Shown here piece by piece: positions 1 through 6,619 of a DNA stretch of 11,827 nucleotides. The notes below the pieces were generated by a model. It was not told where the DNA came from. It made no database searches and saw only the letters and a program-made list of their open reading frames with translations. Each line of letters starts with the position of its first letter. The stretch's first letter is position 1. Made by a program: the position numbers and the translations under genes. Source of the stretch: DASVSL01 sp036388095 (GTDB taxonomy: Bacteria; Patescibacteriota; Saccharimonadia; Saccharimonadales; Saccharimonadaceae); contig DASVSL010000012.1 in NCBI GenBank assembly GCA_036388095.1, forward strand, positions 1 through 11,827. Direction: 5' to 3'.

Positions 1-754
1 AGGTCGCCGATGAGATGGGTAGTGAGATGTGCGATGCATCTGGTGCCGCGGCTTTTTTATCGGCTTTGCGTTCGATTGGTGTGAAGGTGCTGCTGGTCTT
101 TTTCTTGCTGGTACTTAGTGCGTCAAGCCGGTCGAAGTTGCTATAGACGTTATGGGGCGCGTAGCGATCGCTAGCGCGCCAATAGGCCCCCGCGTTAAAG
201 AACTGATCAAGGTCGACGCCATAGCCGCCGCTACGAATCATATCGAGGGCGCGTTTGCTGCCGCCGATGTGCGCCATACCGATGTCGTAGGCCGCCCCCC
301 ATTCGACGTAGTACGGCCGGACGCTGCGGACGGGACCAATCAGGGCCGGACGAGCTTCTTGGTACAATGCCAAAAAGCGCGTGATGCCTCCTTCGGCGAT
401 GGCTTCATAGACGACACCAGCGTCTTTGATACCCGATTGCGGGCGGGCGTCAGGGCTGTTTTCGATCATGACACCCGTCACCTGGCGCTTGGTTGTAGCT
501 TCATCGGCAACTTCAATGCCCGTTAGCGGAGAGTAAAATTTCGGTGGTTCGGGCTTCTTGATCGGCGGTGTGTTGTAGACCGTCGGTAGCTGGGCCTGTG
601 GCTGTTGCCACATCCAACCCAGCACACCCATGCCCGTGGCCAGCAGTACCGCCACGGCTACGGCGAAATAGCGCACGCCGCGGTTATCATGCAGCAGTTG
701 GTGCAGCCAGGTCCAACGGTTGAGGGGCAGTTTCAGTTTTTGTGTTGGGAACAT
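1..754 (-). CDS. DUF3048 (YerB-like) domain membrane protein, 3' end missing
   Basis: An open frame reads leftward from ATG at 754 and runs off the window edge; 251 codons are visible. Residues about 29-48 form one hydrophobic segment (YFAVAVAVLLATGMGVLGWM) with no lipobox cysteine, so this looks like a membrane anchor with the domain outside. From about residue 76 it matches the DUF3048/YerB family: PLTGIEV, then VTGVMIENSPDARPQSG, AGVVYEAIAEGGITRFLALY, GPVRSVRPYYVEW and HIGGSKRALDMI. The biochemical role of this family is unknown to me. The C-terminal half lies outside the window. It starts 43 nt downstream of the gltX stop on the same strand and may be co-transcribed, but it has its own candidate -10 (TACTAT, 763-768) 8 nt before ATG. 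No Shine-Dalgarno is visible. The family call is confident; function is not. Confidence 0.85.
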   Translation of the reverse strand, partial: MFPTQKLKLPLNRWTWLHQLLHDNRGVRYFAVAVAVLLATGMGVLGWMWQQPQAQLPTVYNTPPIKKPEPPKFYSPLTGIEVADEATTKRQVTGVMIENSPDARPQSGIKDAGVVYEAIAEGGITRFLALYQEARPALIGPVRSVRPYYVEWGAAYDIGMAHIGGSKRALDMIRSGGYGVDLDQFFNAGAYWRASDRYAPHNVYSNFDRLDALSTSKKKTSSTFTPIERKADKKAAAPDASHISLPISSAT

Positions 755-796
755 TTCGTTCTATAGTACCGTAAACAAGAGCGTTTTGGCGAACTG

Positions 797-2380
797 CTAG
801 CCGAGAGCGTCGATTGCGGTCTGTAGACGTGCGAGTGATCGGTCGCGTCCGAGTAGTTCTAAGGTACGGTCGAGTTCGGGTGAAAACGGTGCCCAGGTGA
901 CGGCGATTCGGATGAGGCTAAACAGCACACCGGGCTTTTGTGCCGTTATGACGAGTGACTCGTTGAGTGCCGCCTGGATTGATTCGCTGGTCCATGATGT
1001 TGCCAGTAGCGAGGTATGGGCAGTTTGTAGCAGCAGCGCTAGTTCGCTGTGGTCGAATTTTTTGAGCTGTCTGTTCGAGTCGATTAATGTCATGTCAATC
1101 GTCGGTTCCCGGAAGAAATAGTCTGTCAGTGCGGGCAGATCGGTCAGGGTTTTTAGGCGTTCGTGGGCGATCGCGAGTACCTGTCGCTGGTATGCTTCGT
1201 CGCAACTTGCGGCACTGTCTGGCCAAAAATCAGTCACACGGTCATACAGCTCGTCAATCGAAAGCTTACGTATGAATTGTCCGTTCATCCAGACGAGGCG
1301 TTTTTCATCGAACCGGGCACCGCTGCGCTGTACATGATCAAGACTGAATTTGGCGATCAGTTCGTCGTGGGTAAACACTTCTTGCTCGGTGCCATCGTTC
1401 CAGCCGAGCGTCGCGATGAAACTGACTAACGTTTTGGGCAAATAGCCGTCTTTGATATAGTCCAACACATCTTTGGCGCCATCACGTTTGCCAAGTTTTT
1501 TGTTGCCGACGTCGTTCATGATGTGTGGCACCGTCGCGAAGGTCGGTCGTACATGGACATCGTGTTGACGTTGTCCGTCCCGACTGACAACGTATTTTTC
1601 AGGCGACTCGCTCGGCGCCAACGGCCGATTTGCCTTGCCTCGCTCCGCCGGGAAGGCAGAGCCGTCTGAAAAAGAGTTGTCAGTCGGTTCGGCTACCGAT
1701 GCATGTATATCAAGCGCTTCGTATAGATTCAAATAATTCGGCATGCTGCTGATGAATTCTTGCCCGCGAATGATATGGGTGATGCCCATTTCGGCGTCGT
1801 CGACGATGTGGGCAAAGTTATACGTCGGATAGCCGTCACTTTTGATGAGGATAAAATCGTCGACGACCTCTGGGCCAAATGACATGTTGCCCATGATTTC
1901 GTCAGTCCATTCGTATGGCTTGGGGTCACTTTTAAACCGAAGCGGCGTTGTTCCATCCCATTTTAGTAGGCTCTCGGGTCGGTGGTGGCGATATAAAAAG
2001 GCTTGTTTTTTAGCTTGGGCTGCTTCGCGAAATGCTTGCACCTCGGCAGCGCTGTACGGATCAGCGTAGGCGCGGCCACTATCAATCAGCTTTTGTGCCC
2101 AGCGATGATAAATTTCAAGACGTTCTGATTGCAGATATGGGCCGGTCTCGCCTGGTTTGTTCGGTCCGAAATCGTAGTCGATACCGAGTTCGTGAAGTGT
2201 ATGAACAATATGGTCGATTGAGCCGGCAACCTCACGGTTTTTATCGGTGTCCTCGATCCGCAAGATGAACGTGCCATTTTGCTGGCGCGCTAGTAGCCAT
2301 GCAAATAAGGCAGTACGTACACCGCCAACGTGCATAAAGCCAGTTGGACTGGGGGCAAACCGAGTCACGATTTTTGTCAT
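797..2380 (-). CDS. gltX: glutamyl-tRNA synthetase with ~50-aa in-frame insertion
   Basis: Class I aminoacyl-tRNA synthetase that charges tRNA-Glu in the cytoplasm. The N-terminus holds the HIGH-type site (PTGFMHVGG, His17 to Gly20), the RIEDTD motif at 41-46, the acceptor region with FILIKSDGYPTYNFA around 176-190 and IIRGQEFI at 203-210. The KMSKS loop is KLGKR at 295-299 followed by DGA. A C-terminal helical anticodon-binding region follows to 527. Length is about 50 residues above the usual ~475. The excess lies at about 227-276, between LNLYEALDIH and VRPTFATVPHIM, where bacterial homologues run almost directly on; that DNA is a nested palindrome (separate entry). The frame stays open and all catalytic motifs are present, so the enzyme is probably functional. 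Start ATG 2380 has an extended -10 (TG-T-TAGAAT, 2389-2397) 8 nt upstream, which predicts a leaderless mRNA. Confidence 0.96.
   Translation of the reverse strand: MTKIVTRFAPSPTGFMHVGGVRTALFAWLLARQQNGTFILRIEDTDKNREVAGSIDHIVHTLHELGIDYDFGPNKPGETGPYLQSERLEIYHRWAQKLIDSGRAYADPYSAAEVQAFREAAQAKKQAFLYRHHRPESLLKWDGTTPLRFKSDPKPYEWTDEIMGNMSFGPEVVDDFILIKSDGYPTYNFAHIVDDAEMGITHIIRGQEFISSMPNYLNLYEALDIHASVAEPTDNSFSDGSAFPAERGKANRPLAPSESPEKYVVSRDGQRQHDVHVRPTFATVPHIMNDVGNKKLGKRDGAKDVLDYIKDGYLPKTLVSFIATLGWNDGTEQEVFTHDELIAKFSLDHVQRSGARFDEKRLVWMNGQFIRKLSIDELYDRVTDFWPDSAASCDEAYQRQVLAIAHERLKTLTDLPALTDYFFREPTIDMTLIDSNRQLKKFDHSELALLLQTAHTSLLATSWTSESIQAALNESLVITAQKPGVLFSLIRIAVTWAPFSPELDRTLELLGRDRSLARLQTAIDALG
1550..1707. 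repeat. palindromic in-frame insertion inside gltX
   Basis: The segment encoding the extra ~50 residues of GltX (about 1553-1702, close to 150 bp, frame-preserving) is a nested inverted repeat. Outer arms are TACATGGACATCG (1550-1562) against CGATGCATGTA (1697-1707), with two unpaired bases. Middle arms are a perfect 12-bp pair, CCGACTGACAAC (1580-1591) and GTTGTCAGTCGG (1676-1687), followed inward by TTTTTCAG (1595-1602) against CTGAAAAA (1666-1673). An inner hairpin pairs TGCCTT (1631-1636) with AAGGCA (1653-1658). The insertion is bounded by partly similar direct repeats (1553-1561 and 1703-1711, 7/9 identical), which encode DVH and DIH and could be a decayed target duplication. The resulting peptide is polar and proline-rich, compatible with a surface loop. 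Confidence 0.75.
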
Positions 2381-2397
2381 ATCAGGTTATTCTAACA
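2381..2397 (-). promoter_or_regulatory. extended -10 promoter for gltX
   Basis: On the minus strand TG-T-TAGAAT (2389-2397) sits 8 nt before the gltX ATG. Initiation about 7 nt downstream of the hexamer would fall at or next to the start codon, so the transcript would be leaderless. No convincing -35 is visible, as expected for an extended -10. Confidence 0.55.
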
Positions 2398-2421
2398 GAT
2401 AAGAATTCGGGGGCGTACTAG

Positions 2422-3399
2422 CTAGAGGCTACCGGCGATACGGAGCAACTGTTCGTTGCTAAGTGGCGCGTCGCCGCTGATGGTATACAAAATACCTTTG
2501 TTGACCCAGGCGGCTTTGCCTTTGTAGGTATAGATGGTCAGGCCTTGCTGGCTGTTGGTGACGTAGCTGTTGTCGGCTGCACGAGCAACCACGTTGTCGA
2601 AGACAGTTTGTGAGTCCCAGGTGCTCTTTTGTTCGGTGACGGTGTATTTGCCAGTGCCACCATTTTGCATGAAGTTGATACTGACTTGGCCGGGCGAAAA
2701 CGCAACCGGGCCGTTAAAACGGTAGCCGTCTGGACTGTAGTCTGGGTAGCTGGCCGCAACATCGGCCTGCGCTGCCGCCACACGGACGGATAGCCCTGGC
2801 AGGTTGAGATACGTAAAGTAGCCGCCGAGGACGACCAGGGCACTGACGGCCATTAAGAATGACGCGACTCGCGGTTTGCTTGATAGGAGGCCGCGGCGCT
2901 GTGCTTTGGCATCCACCGTGCTTGGCTCGGTGGCGGCGGGGGCCGGGGTTGGTTTGATTGCCTGACGGACTGTCCGTGAATTGAGTACAGATGATTGCGG
3001 TTTGCTGATAGCCGGGCCCATGCCCTGCATACCCATACTCATGGCAGGTGCAGCGGCTGGCTGTGCGGCCATACTGATAGGCTGGATTGGCTGCGGGTGC
3101 GGCGCAAAGCGGCTGATGAGATCGCTTTTTGCGACGTGACCGGTCGCTGGTTTGCGTCGGTGTGAACCGACCTGCGTTTTGCTGACAGGCTTCTTAAGGA
3201 CGTCGCGTCGTAACGTCGTGCTGCGCTGTGGGGTGCCATGAGCTTGTTTGGCGTGAACCGGTGTGCGTGAGTGCAGTGTTTCGCTTGCGGCCGGGCTACT
3301 AGGCGCCACGTTGGTAGACGAACTCGACTGGGCCATCGGCAAGCCGCTGATAGAGTCGTAGAGTTTGCCGTTGATGCTGAATGTGTGTTTTGAAGTCAT
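2422..3399 (-). CDS. single-pass membrane protein with low-complexity N-terminus
   Basis: 325 residues. The N-terminus has a short folded-looking motif (FSINGKLYDSISGLPM, 7-22), then about 150 residues rich in Ser, Pro, Ala, Gln and Met with a basic patch TTLRRDVLKKPVSK (61-74). One membrane segment lies at about 178-200 (VASFLMAVSALVVLGGYFTY). The C-terminal ~120 residues after it (YPDYSPDGYRFNGPV, TWDSQTVFDNVV, GLTIYTYKGKAAWVNKGILYTISG, LLRIAGSL) look like a compact extracytoplasmic beta domain resembling the DUF4367 type, a fold I associate with envelope or sensor proteins. No enzyme motif is seen. It is transcribed toward gltX with 41 nt between and is divergent from the PEGA protein gene across about 140 bp. 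No strong promoter stands out before ATG 3399. Probably an envelope protein of unknown role. Confidence 0.85.
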   Translation of the reverse strand: MTSKHTFSINGKLYDSISGLPMAQSSSSTNVAPSSPAASETLHSRTPVHAKQAHGTPQRSTTLRRDVLKKPVSKTQVGSHRRKPATGHVAKSDLISRFAPHPQPIQPISMAAQPAAAPAMSMGMQGMGPAISKPQSSVLNSRTVRQAIKPTPAPAATEPSTVDAKAQRRGLLSSKPRVASFLMAVSALVVLGGYFTYLNLPGLSVRVAAAQADVAASYPDYSPDGYRFNGPVAFSPGQVSINFMQNGGTGKYTVTEQKSTWDSQTVFDNVVARAADNSYVTNSQQGLTIYTYKGKAAWVNKGILYTISGDAPLSNEQLLRIAGSL

Positions 3400-3497
3400 A
3401 AAAATAGCTTAATTGTGTTGGTTTTCGTCTCTTGCAACCATTACCACTATCCTAGGCAAAGTCCTCGTAATACGCAAGCGTTTTTTTCTGCCCTGTT

Positions 3498-3506
3498 TGC
3501 TATACT
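3498..3506 (+). promoter_or_regulatory. extended -10 promoter for the PEGA-domain gene
   Basis: TG-C-TATACT at 3498-3506, about 32 nt before ATG 3539, predicts initiation near 3513 and a short ~26-nt leader. A T-run (3481-3487) lies at the -35 distance, but there is no consensus -35 hexamer. Confidence 0.55.
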
Positions 3507-3538
3507 CATTAAGACGCTTTAAAAGCCTACCCTACCCC

Positions 3539-4981
3539 ATGCAACAACACTCCGTCTCGCCCCGCAAACGCAAATTAATGCTGTACTTTACCTACGGCAT
3601 CATGACTGCCGCCGTCGCGCTGATTTCAGCCTTCTGTATTTTTCTTGTGCTAGGCTACCGAGTCGATTTGAAAAACGGCGACGTCGAGCAAGGAGCGCTA
3701 TTGCAGTACCGCAGTTTTCCGGCTGGTGCCACGATCAACCTTGATGGTGCCGCACTTTCATTTGTTACCCCTGGCAAACAAGGCATTGATGTTGGTCGAC
3801 ACACGGTTCGTTATAACCTGGCCGGCTTTGAACCGTGGGAAAAAACCGTCACCGTCAAAGCAAGCGAACTGCGCTGGCTGAACTACGCGCGTTTGGTGCC
3901 GAGTGATCTAAAGACGACGTCGCTGCGCGAGTTTCCGACCGTCGTCGGCCAGTTACCGTCGCCGGACCGTAAATGGATCATGCTGCAGGCTGCAGACAGC
4001 AAACCCGAGTTTACCATTGCCGATCTACGTACCGAAGACGATGTGAAGTTCACGACTCTCGCCTTGCCTGCCGGGACCTATACAGCGCCCGCTGCCGGGC
4101 AAACCAGTAAGTTTGAGCTGGTGGAATGGGATTTTGGTGCCCGCTACGTCCTCGTTAAGCACACTATCGGTACAACGATTGAATATCTGCGTGTCGACCG
4201 GACAGAGCCGGCTGCCGTCGTTAACCTGTCGCAAAAGCTTGGCGTGACACCTGAGGACATTCATTTCTCGGGCACCAGCGGTACTGTCTTTTATGCCCTC
4301 GATGATGGCGCTATCCGACGGCTCGACAGCGGTGCGGGCACATTGTCGCAGCCGATCGTCTCGGATGTCGCCAGTTTCCGCCTCTATAAGACCACCTCAC
4401 TCGCCTACGTAAAAAAGCCTGTCGACAACCAAGTCAGCGTCGGCGTCGTCATTAATAATAAAGCGGTCCGACTGAAGTCGTACGACGCCAGTTTGCCGGT
4501 GAGCGTTGACCTGAATGAGTACTTCAACGACTTTTATCTCGCGGTCGGCCGCGGCACAAGTGTCGAGGTGTACAAAAACCCAGAGAGCGACGACCGTAGC
4601 CGTATCGCGACGGTCGGCTCGAACGCGTCGATCTCGTGGCTTCGTTTTGGTAACAATGGGCGCTTTATTGTCGCTGGTACCGGAACGCAGTTTACGACCT
4701 ATGATATTGAGACCGACGAGAAATTCGAAGTCAATCTGCCTGGTACGCCCGCCGACCCCGCCAAGCCGCTCCAGTGGCTCGACGACTATTACTTGGTCTC
4801 GACGGCCGACAATGACCTTCGTATGACAGAATTCGACGGCACCAACCAGCACGTCCTGACGACCAGCCTCGCCGGGCAGCCAGTAACGCTTAGCAGCACC
4901 GGTGAATACGTCTTTAGTCTGACCCGAACGCAGGGTGGCGTCTACGCCCTACAGGCGACGGCGATGACCCGCGAGCAATAG
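3539..4981 (+). CDS. PEGA-domain membrane protein
   Basis: From ATG 3539 the protein is 480 residues. The frame is open back to an ATG at 3413, but that start would lie upstream of the -10 (TATACT, 3501-3506) and would add 42 residues ahead of the normal basic, signal-anchor-like N-terminus (MQQHSVSPRKRKLMLYFTYG), so 3539 is preferred. One membrane segment spans about 15-40. Residues about 55-115 form a PEGA-type surface domain (YRSFPAGATINLDG, TPGKQGIDVGRHTVRYNLAGFEPWEKTVTV). The rest is repetitive beta structure with recurrent SPDRKWIML- and SSTGEYVFSL-like blades, suggesting a beta-propeller. It is probably an extracytoplasmic anchored protein; PEGA domains commonly occur in surface proteins and beside propeller repeats. 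It converges with the sortase gene, 46 bp between stops. No catalytic motif is visible; function unknown. Confidence 0.88.
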   Translation: MQQHSVSPRKRKLMLYFTYGIMTAAVALISAFCIFLVLGYRVDLKNGDVEQGALLQYRSFPAGATINLDGAALSFVTPGKQGIDVGRHTVRYNLAGFEPWEKTVTVKASELRWLNYARLVPSDLKTTSLREFPTVVGQLPSPDRKWIMLQAADSKPEFTIADLRTEDDVKFTTLALPAGTYTAPAAGQTSKFELVEWDFGARYVLVKHTIGTTIEYLRVDRTEPAAVVNLSQKLGVTPEDIHFSGTSGTVFYALDDGAIRRLDSGAGTLSQPIVSDVASFRLYKTTSLAYVKKPVDNQVSVGVVINNKAVRLKSYDASLPVSVDLNEYFNDFYLAVGRGTSVEVYKNPESDDRSRIATVGSNASISWLRFGNNGRFIVAGTGTQFTTYDIETDEKFEVNLPGTPADPAKPLQWLDDYYLVSTADNDLRMTEFDGTNQHVLTTSLAGQPVTLSSTGEYVFSLTRTQGGVYALQATAMTREQ

Positions 4982-5027
4982 AACTTGCTAATCGCTCTAC
5001 TTACGCTCTGGCTTTGCTCGTAGTACT

Positions 5028-6173
5028 TTAATCGAGGTTGAATAATCGTTCGAACAATGTCGGTGCGTTACCAGCGATTGACGGTGCATTGGTCTCGCTG
5101 GTCGTTGTCGCTGGGCCAGCGGTGACTTTGGCTGGATCAGGGCTGATCTGCTCGGCAATGACGACAAGACGTTTCAGCGCGGTTCCTGGTGGCGTACAAG
5201 TGACGAGGGTCGCCAGTGGCTTATCGCCATCGATCACTAGTTCGCTGACCTGATTCGGGTTGATGATTTTCTTTTGGGTCACACTGTAGGTATAGCGCGT
5301 GCCGTTATAGTGTAGATAAAAATTATCACCTGTATTGAGCTTATCGAGCTGCACAAAAACGAATTTATACGCGCCGCTATCAAAAACGTCGTTACTGGAA
5401 TGACCAAGCAGCACGGTGTTGCCGGCTTGTCCGGGAATACTGTTGGCACCTGGGATTGGATAATGGACGACACCACCACGTAGTTTGTCCTGGATGACGT
5501 TTTCAGCCAGTGATGGCACGTCATAGACGACAGGCGCATCGACGTTGATTTTTGGGATGACGATCTTGGCTTCTGGACCGACTTTGGTCTCGACGGTCGG
5601 ATCGAGCACGATATTCGCTGGGTTGATCGAGCCAGGGCTGACGTAGGCACGCACCTGTGCCACGAGAAGTTGGTTGTACTGCAAAATAGCAAAGGCGACG
5701 GCAACAGTCAGACCGGCGACGACCGGCATGAAATGGCGGCTGGAGCGGACGTTTTGGCTCCTGGTCTTGACTGTGTCGACCAGCTTGTGACGAAGCTCAT
5801 CTTCGACTTGCTCGCGGCTGAGTGGTTGCGCCGCAGCTGCCGGTGCTGCCTTGGATGCTGCAGCTGGCACTGGCGTAGTGCCCTGCTGCCGTTTGTCGAG
5901 TTCGGCCATGTAGTAGCGTTCGTAGTACTGCTGGTAATAACTCTGCCAGGCACTGTGATACTGTTTCATGTCATGTGGCTGGTTCTCTGCTGCCGTGTGG
6001 TCGGCGGTTTCGCTATGGGTGCGGCGATACGGGCTCTCGGTTTGCTCGGTGTCGTATAAAGTATCAATCTGGCGACGCATGAGCTCGGCCGCGGCCGTTC
6101 GATCAGGTGAAACAGCCACAGGTTGGGCAGTGTGCGGCGTCGATGTCGAATTGTCAGAATCTGTCGGTTTCAT
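5028..6173 (-). CDS. sortase with long tyrosine-rich cytoplasmic N-terminus
   Basis: Transpeptidase-type sortase that cleaves a sorting signal and links surface proteins to the envelope or to each other. With ATG 6173 it is 381 residues. The membrane segment is at about 148-171 (FMPVVAGLTVAVAFAILQYN), giving N-in topology and an external catalytic domain. Catalytic residues are His258 (LLGHSSND), Cys326 (LVTCTPPGT) and Arg335 (LKRLVV), the His-Cys-Arg triad of the family. The N-terminal ~147 residues are unusually long and polar, with a Tyr cluster (YHSAWQSYYQQYYERYYMAE, 72-91) then an Ala-rich stretch. An open frame extends 8 codons further to TTG 6197, but a -10 (TATACA, 6182-6187) lies 8 nt before ATG 6173, so 6173 is preferred. 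It resembles class D/E sortases; substrate unknown, and the neighbouring PEGA protein shows no obvious C-terminal sorting signal. Confidence 0.9.
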   Translation of the reverse strand: MKPTDSDNSTSTPHTAQPVAVSPDRTAAAELMRRQIDTLYDTEQTESPYRRTHSETADHTAAENQPHDMKQYHSAWQSYYQQYYERYYMAELDKRQQGTTPVPAAASKAAPAAAAQPLSREQVEDELRHKLVDTVKTRSQNVRSSRHFMPVVAGLTVAVAFAILQYNQLLVAQVRAYVSPGSINPANIVLDPTVETKVGPEAKIVIPKINVDAPVVYDVPSLAENVIQDKLRGGVVHYPIPGANSIPGQAGNTVLLGHSSNDVFDSGAYKFVFVQLDKLNTGDNFYLHYNGTRYTYSVTQKKIINPNQVSELVIDGDKPLATLVTCTPPGTALKRLVVIAEQISPDPAKVTAGPATTTSETNAPSIAGNAPTLFERLFNLD

Positions 6174-6181
6174 GGCTTTCT

Positions 6182-6187
6182 TGTATA
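6182..6187 (-). promoter_or_regulatory. -10 element for the sortase gene
   Basis: TATACA on the minus strand, followed by 8 nt and then ATG 6173. This matches the spacing seen before gltX, the YerB-like gene and the 8902 gene, and is the main reason for preferring ATG over the upstream TTG. Confidence 0.45.
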
Positions 6188-6229
6188 TATTGTACAATCA
6201 GACGTGTCCTATACCAACGTGGATACTCT

Positions 6230-6314
6230 GGGCGAGTGGCGGAATTGGTATACGCGCACGACTCAAAATCGTGTTCCTAACGGATTGAGGGTTCGATTCC
6301 CTCCTCGCCCACCA
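6230..6314 (+). tRNA. tRNA-Leu (anticodon CAA), CCA encoded
   Basis: Complete class II tRNA of 85 nt. The acceptor stem GGGCGAG (6230-6236) pairs with CTCGCCC, followed by A and encoded CCA (6311-6314). The D arm contains GCGGAATTGGTATACGC. The anticodon stem CACGA/TCGTG (6257-6261, 6269-6273) encloses the loop CTCAAAA with anticodon CAA (6264-6266), reading UUG. A short variable-arm stem TCC/GGA and T arm GAGGG-TTCGATT-CCCTC complete it. It is transcribed away from the sortase gene. A weak TATACC at 6210-6215 may be its -10. Two partial tRNA-Leu copies follow directly downstream. Confidence 0.97.
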
Positions 6315-6360
6315 ATCCAAACATTTTTCGCCAGGGCGCACTTCGTGCCGTCTTCACGAA

Positions 6361-6413
6361 CAAAATCTGGTGTCCACTAGGACGTGCCGGTTCGATTCCG
6401 GCTCGCGGCACCA
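6361..6413 (+). pseudogene. 3' half of a second tRNA-Leu
   Basis: Starting inside the anticodon loop (CAAAATCTGG), this segment has a class II variable arm (CTGGT/ACTAG-like pairing around 6368-6380), a perfect T arm GCCGG-TTCGATT-CCGGC (6386-6402), the 3' acceptor strand TCGCGGC (6403-6409) and ACCA. The expected 5' acceptor GCCGCGA, the D arm and most of the 5' anticodon stem are missing; only CGCCAG at 6330-6335 could be a remnant of the stem. It is distinct in sequence from tRNA-Leu(CAA), so it derives from another leucine isoacceptor. Confidence 0.75.
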
Positions 6414-6454
6414 GAGGTAAAGAAAACCAGCGGCACTTGCCGCTTCGCACGTAC

Positions 6455-6472
6455 GCGTCGCCATGGCGACGC
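6455..6472. repeat. perfect 18-bp palindrome
   Basis: GCGTCGCCATGGCGACGC is its own reverse complement. It lies just upstream of the interrupted tRNA-Leu copy and could be one arm of an inserted palindromic unit or a protein binding site. Confidence 0.8.
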
Positions 6473-6482
6473 CGTATTCGAA

Positions 6483-6619
6483 CAAAATCGTGTTCCTATA
6501 CGGATTGAGGGTGAGGACTGCCGGTGGCAGTCCGGAAAGCGATTTTCCGATGCAAGCTTTGCTTGCAATCGCGAAATCGTGGGGTCGCGGAACGTGACCG
6601 ATTCCCTCCTCGCCCACCA
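6483..6619 (+). pseudogene. 3' half of tRNA-Leu(CAA), interrupted in the T loop
   Basis: 6483-6512 copies the intact tRNA from its anticodon loop to the T stem (matching 6264-6292, one extra T), and 6599-6619 is identical over 21 nt to 6294-6314 including CCA. Between them 86 nt (6513-6598) replace one T of the T loop. The 5' half is absent or scrambled. It cannot give a functional tRNA as encoded unless the insert were removed. Confidence 0.85.
6513..6598. repeat. palindromic insertion in the tRNA-Leu relic T loop
   Basis: The 86-nt insert contains an 8-bp hairpin with 3-nt loop (GGACTGCC-GGT-GGCAGTCC, 6515-6533), a second hairpin centred on GCAAGC-TTT-GCTTGC and extended outward to CGATTT/AAATCG (6540-6579), and GGTC/GACC at its right edge (6583-6599). 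It is bracketed by the T-stem strands GAGGG and CCCTC. This is the third palindromic insertion in the window. Confidence 0.65.

Noticed and set aside
152..526. Plus-strand open frame of 124 codons
   Set aside because: It is antisense to the DUF3048 domain gene, whose conserved motifs are clear on the minus strand.
3413..3538. Upstream start for the PEGA-domain gene
   Set aside because: It would add 42 residues ahead of a normal anchor N-terminus and would start upstream of the predicted -10 at 3501-3506.
4397..4852. Minus-strand frame of 151 codons inside the PEGA gene
   Set aside because: Antisense shadow; the plus-strand protein has domain support throughout.
4982..5027. Terminator between the convergent PEGA and sortase genes
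   Set aside because: Only weak pairing (TACG/CGTA) and no T-run on either strand.
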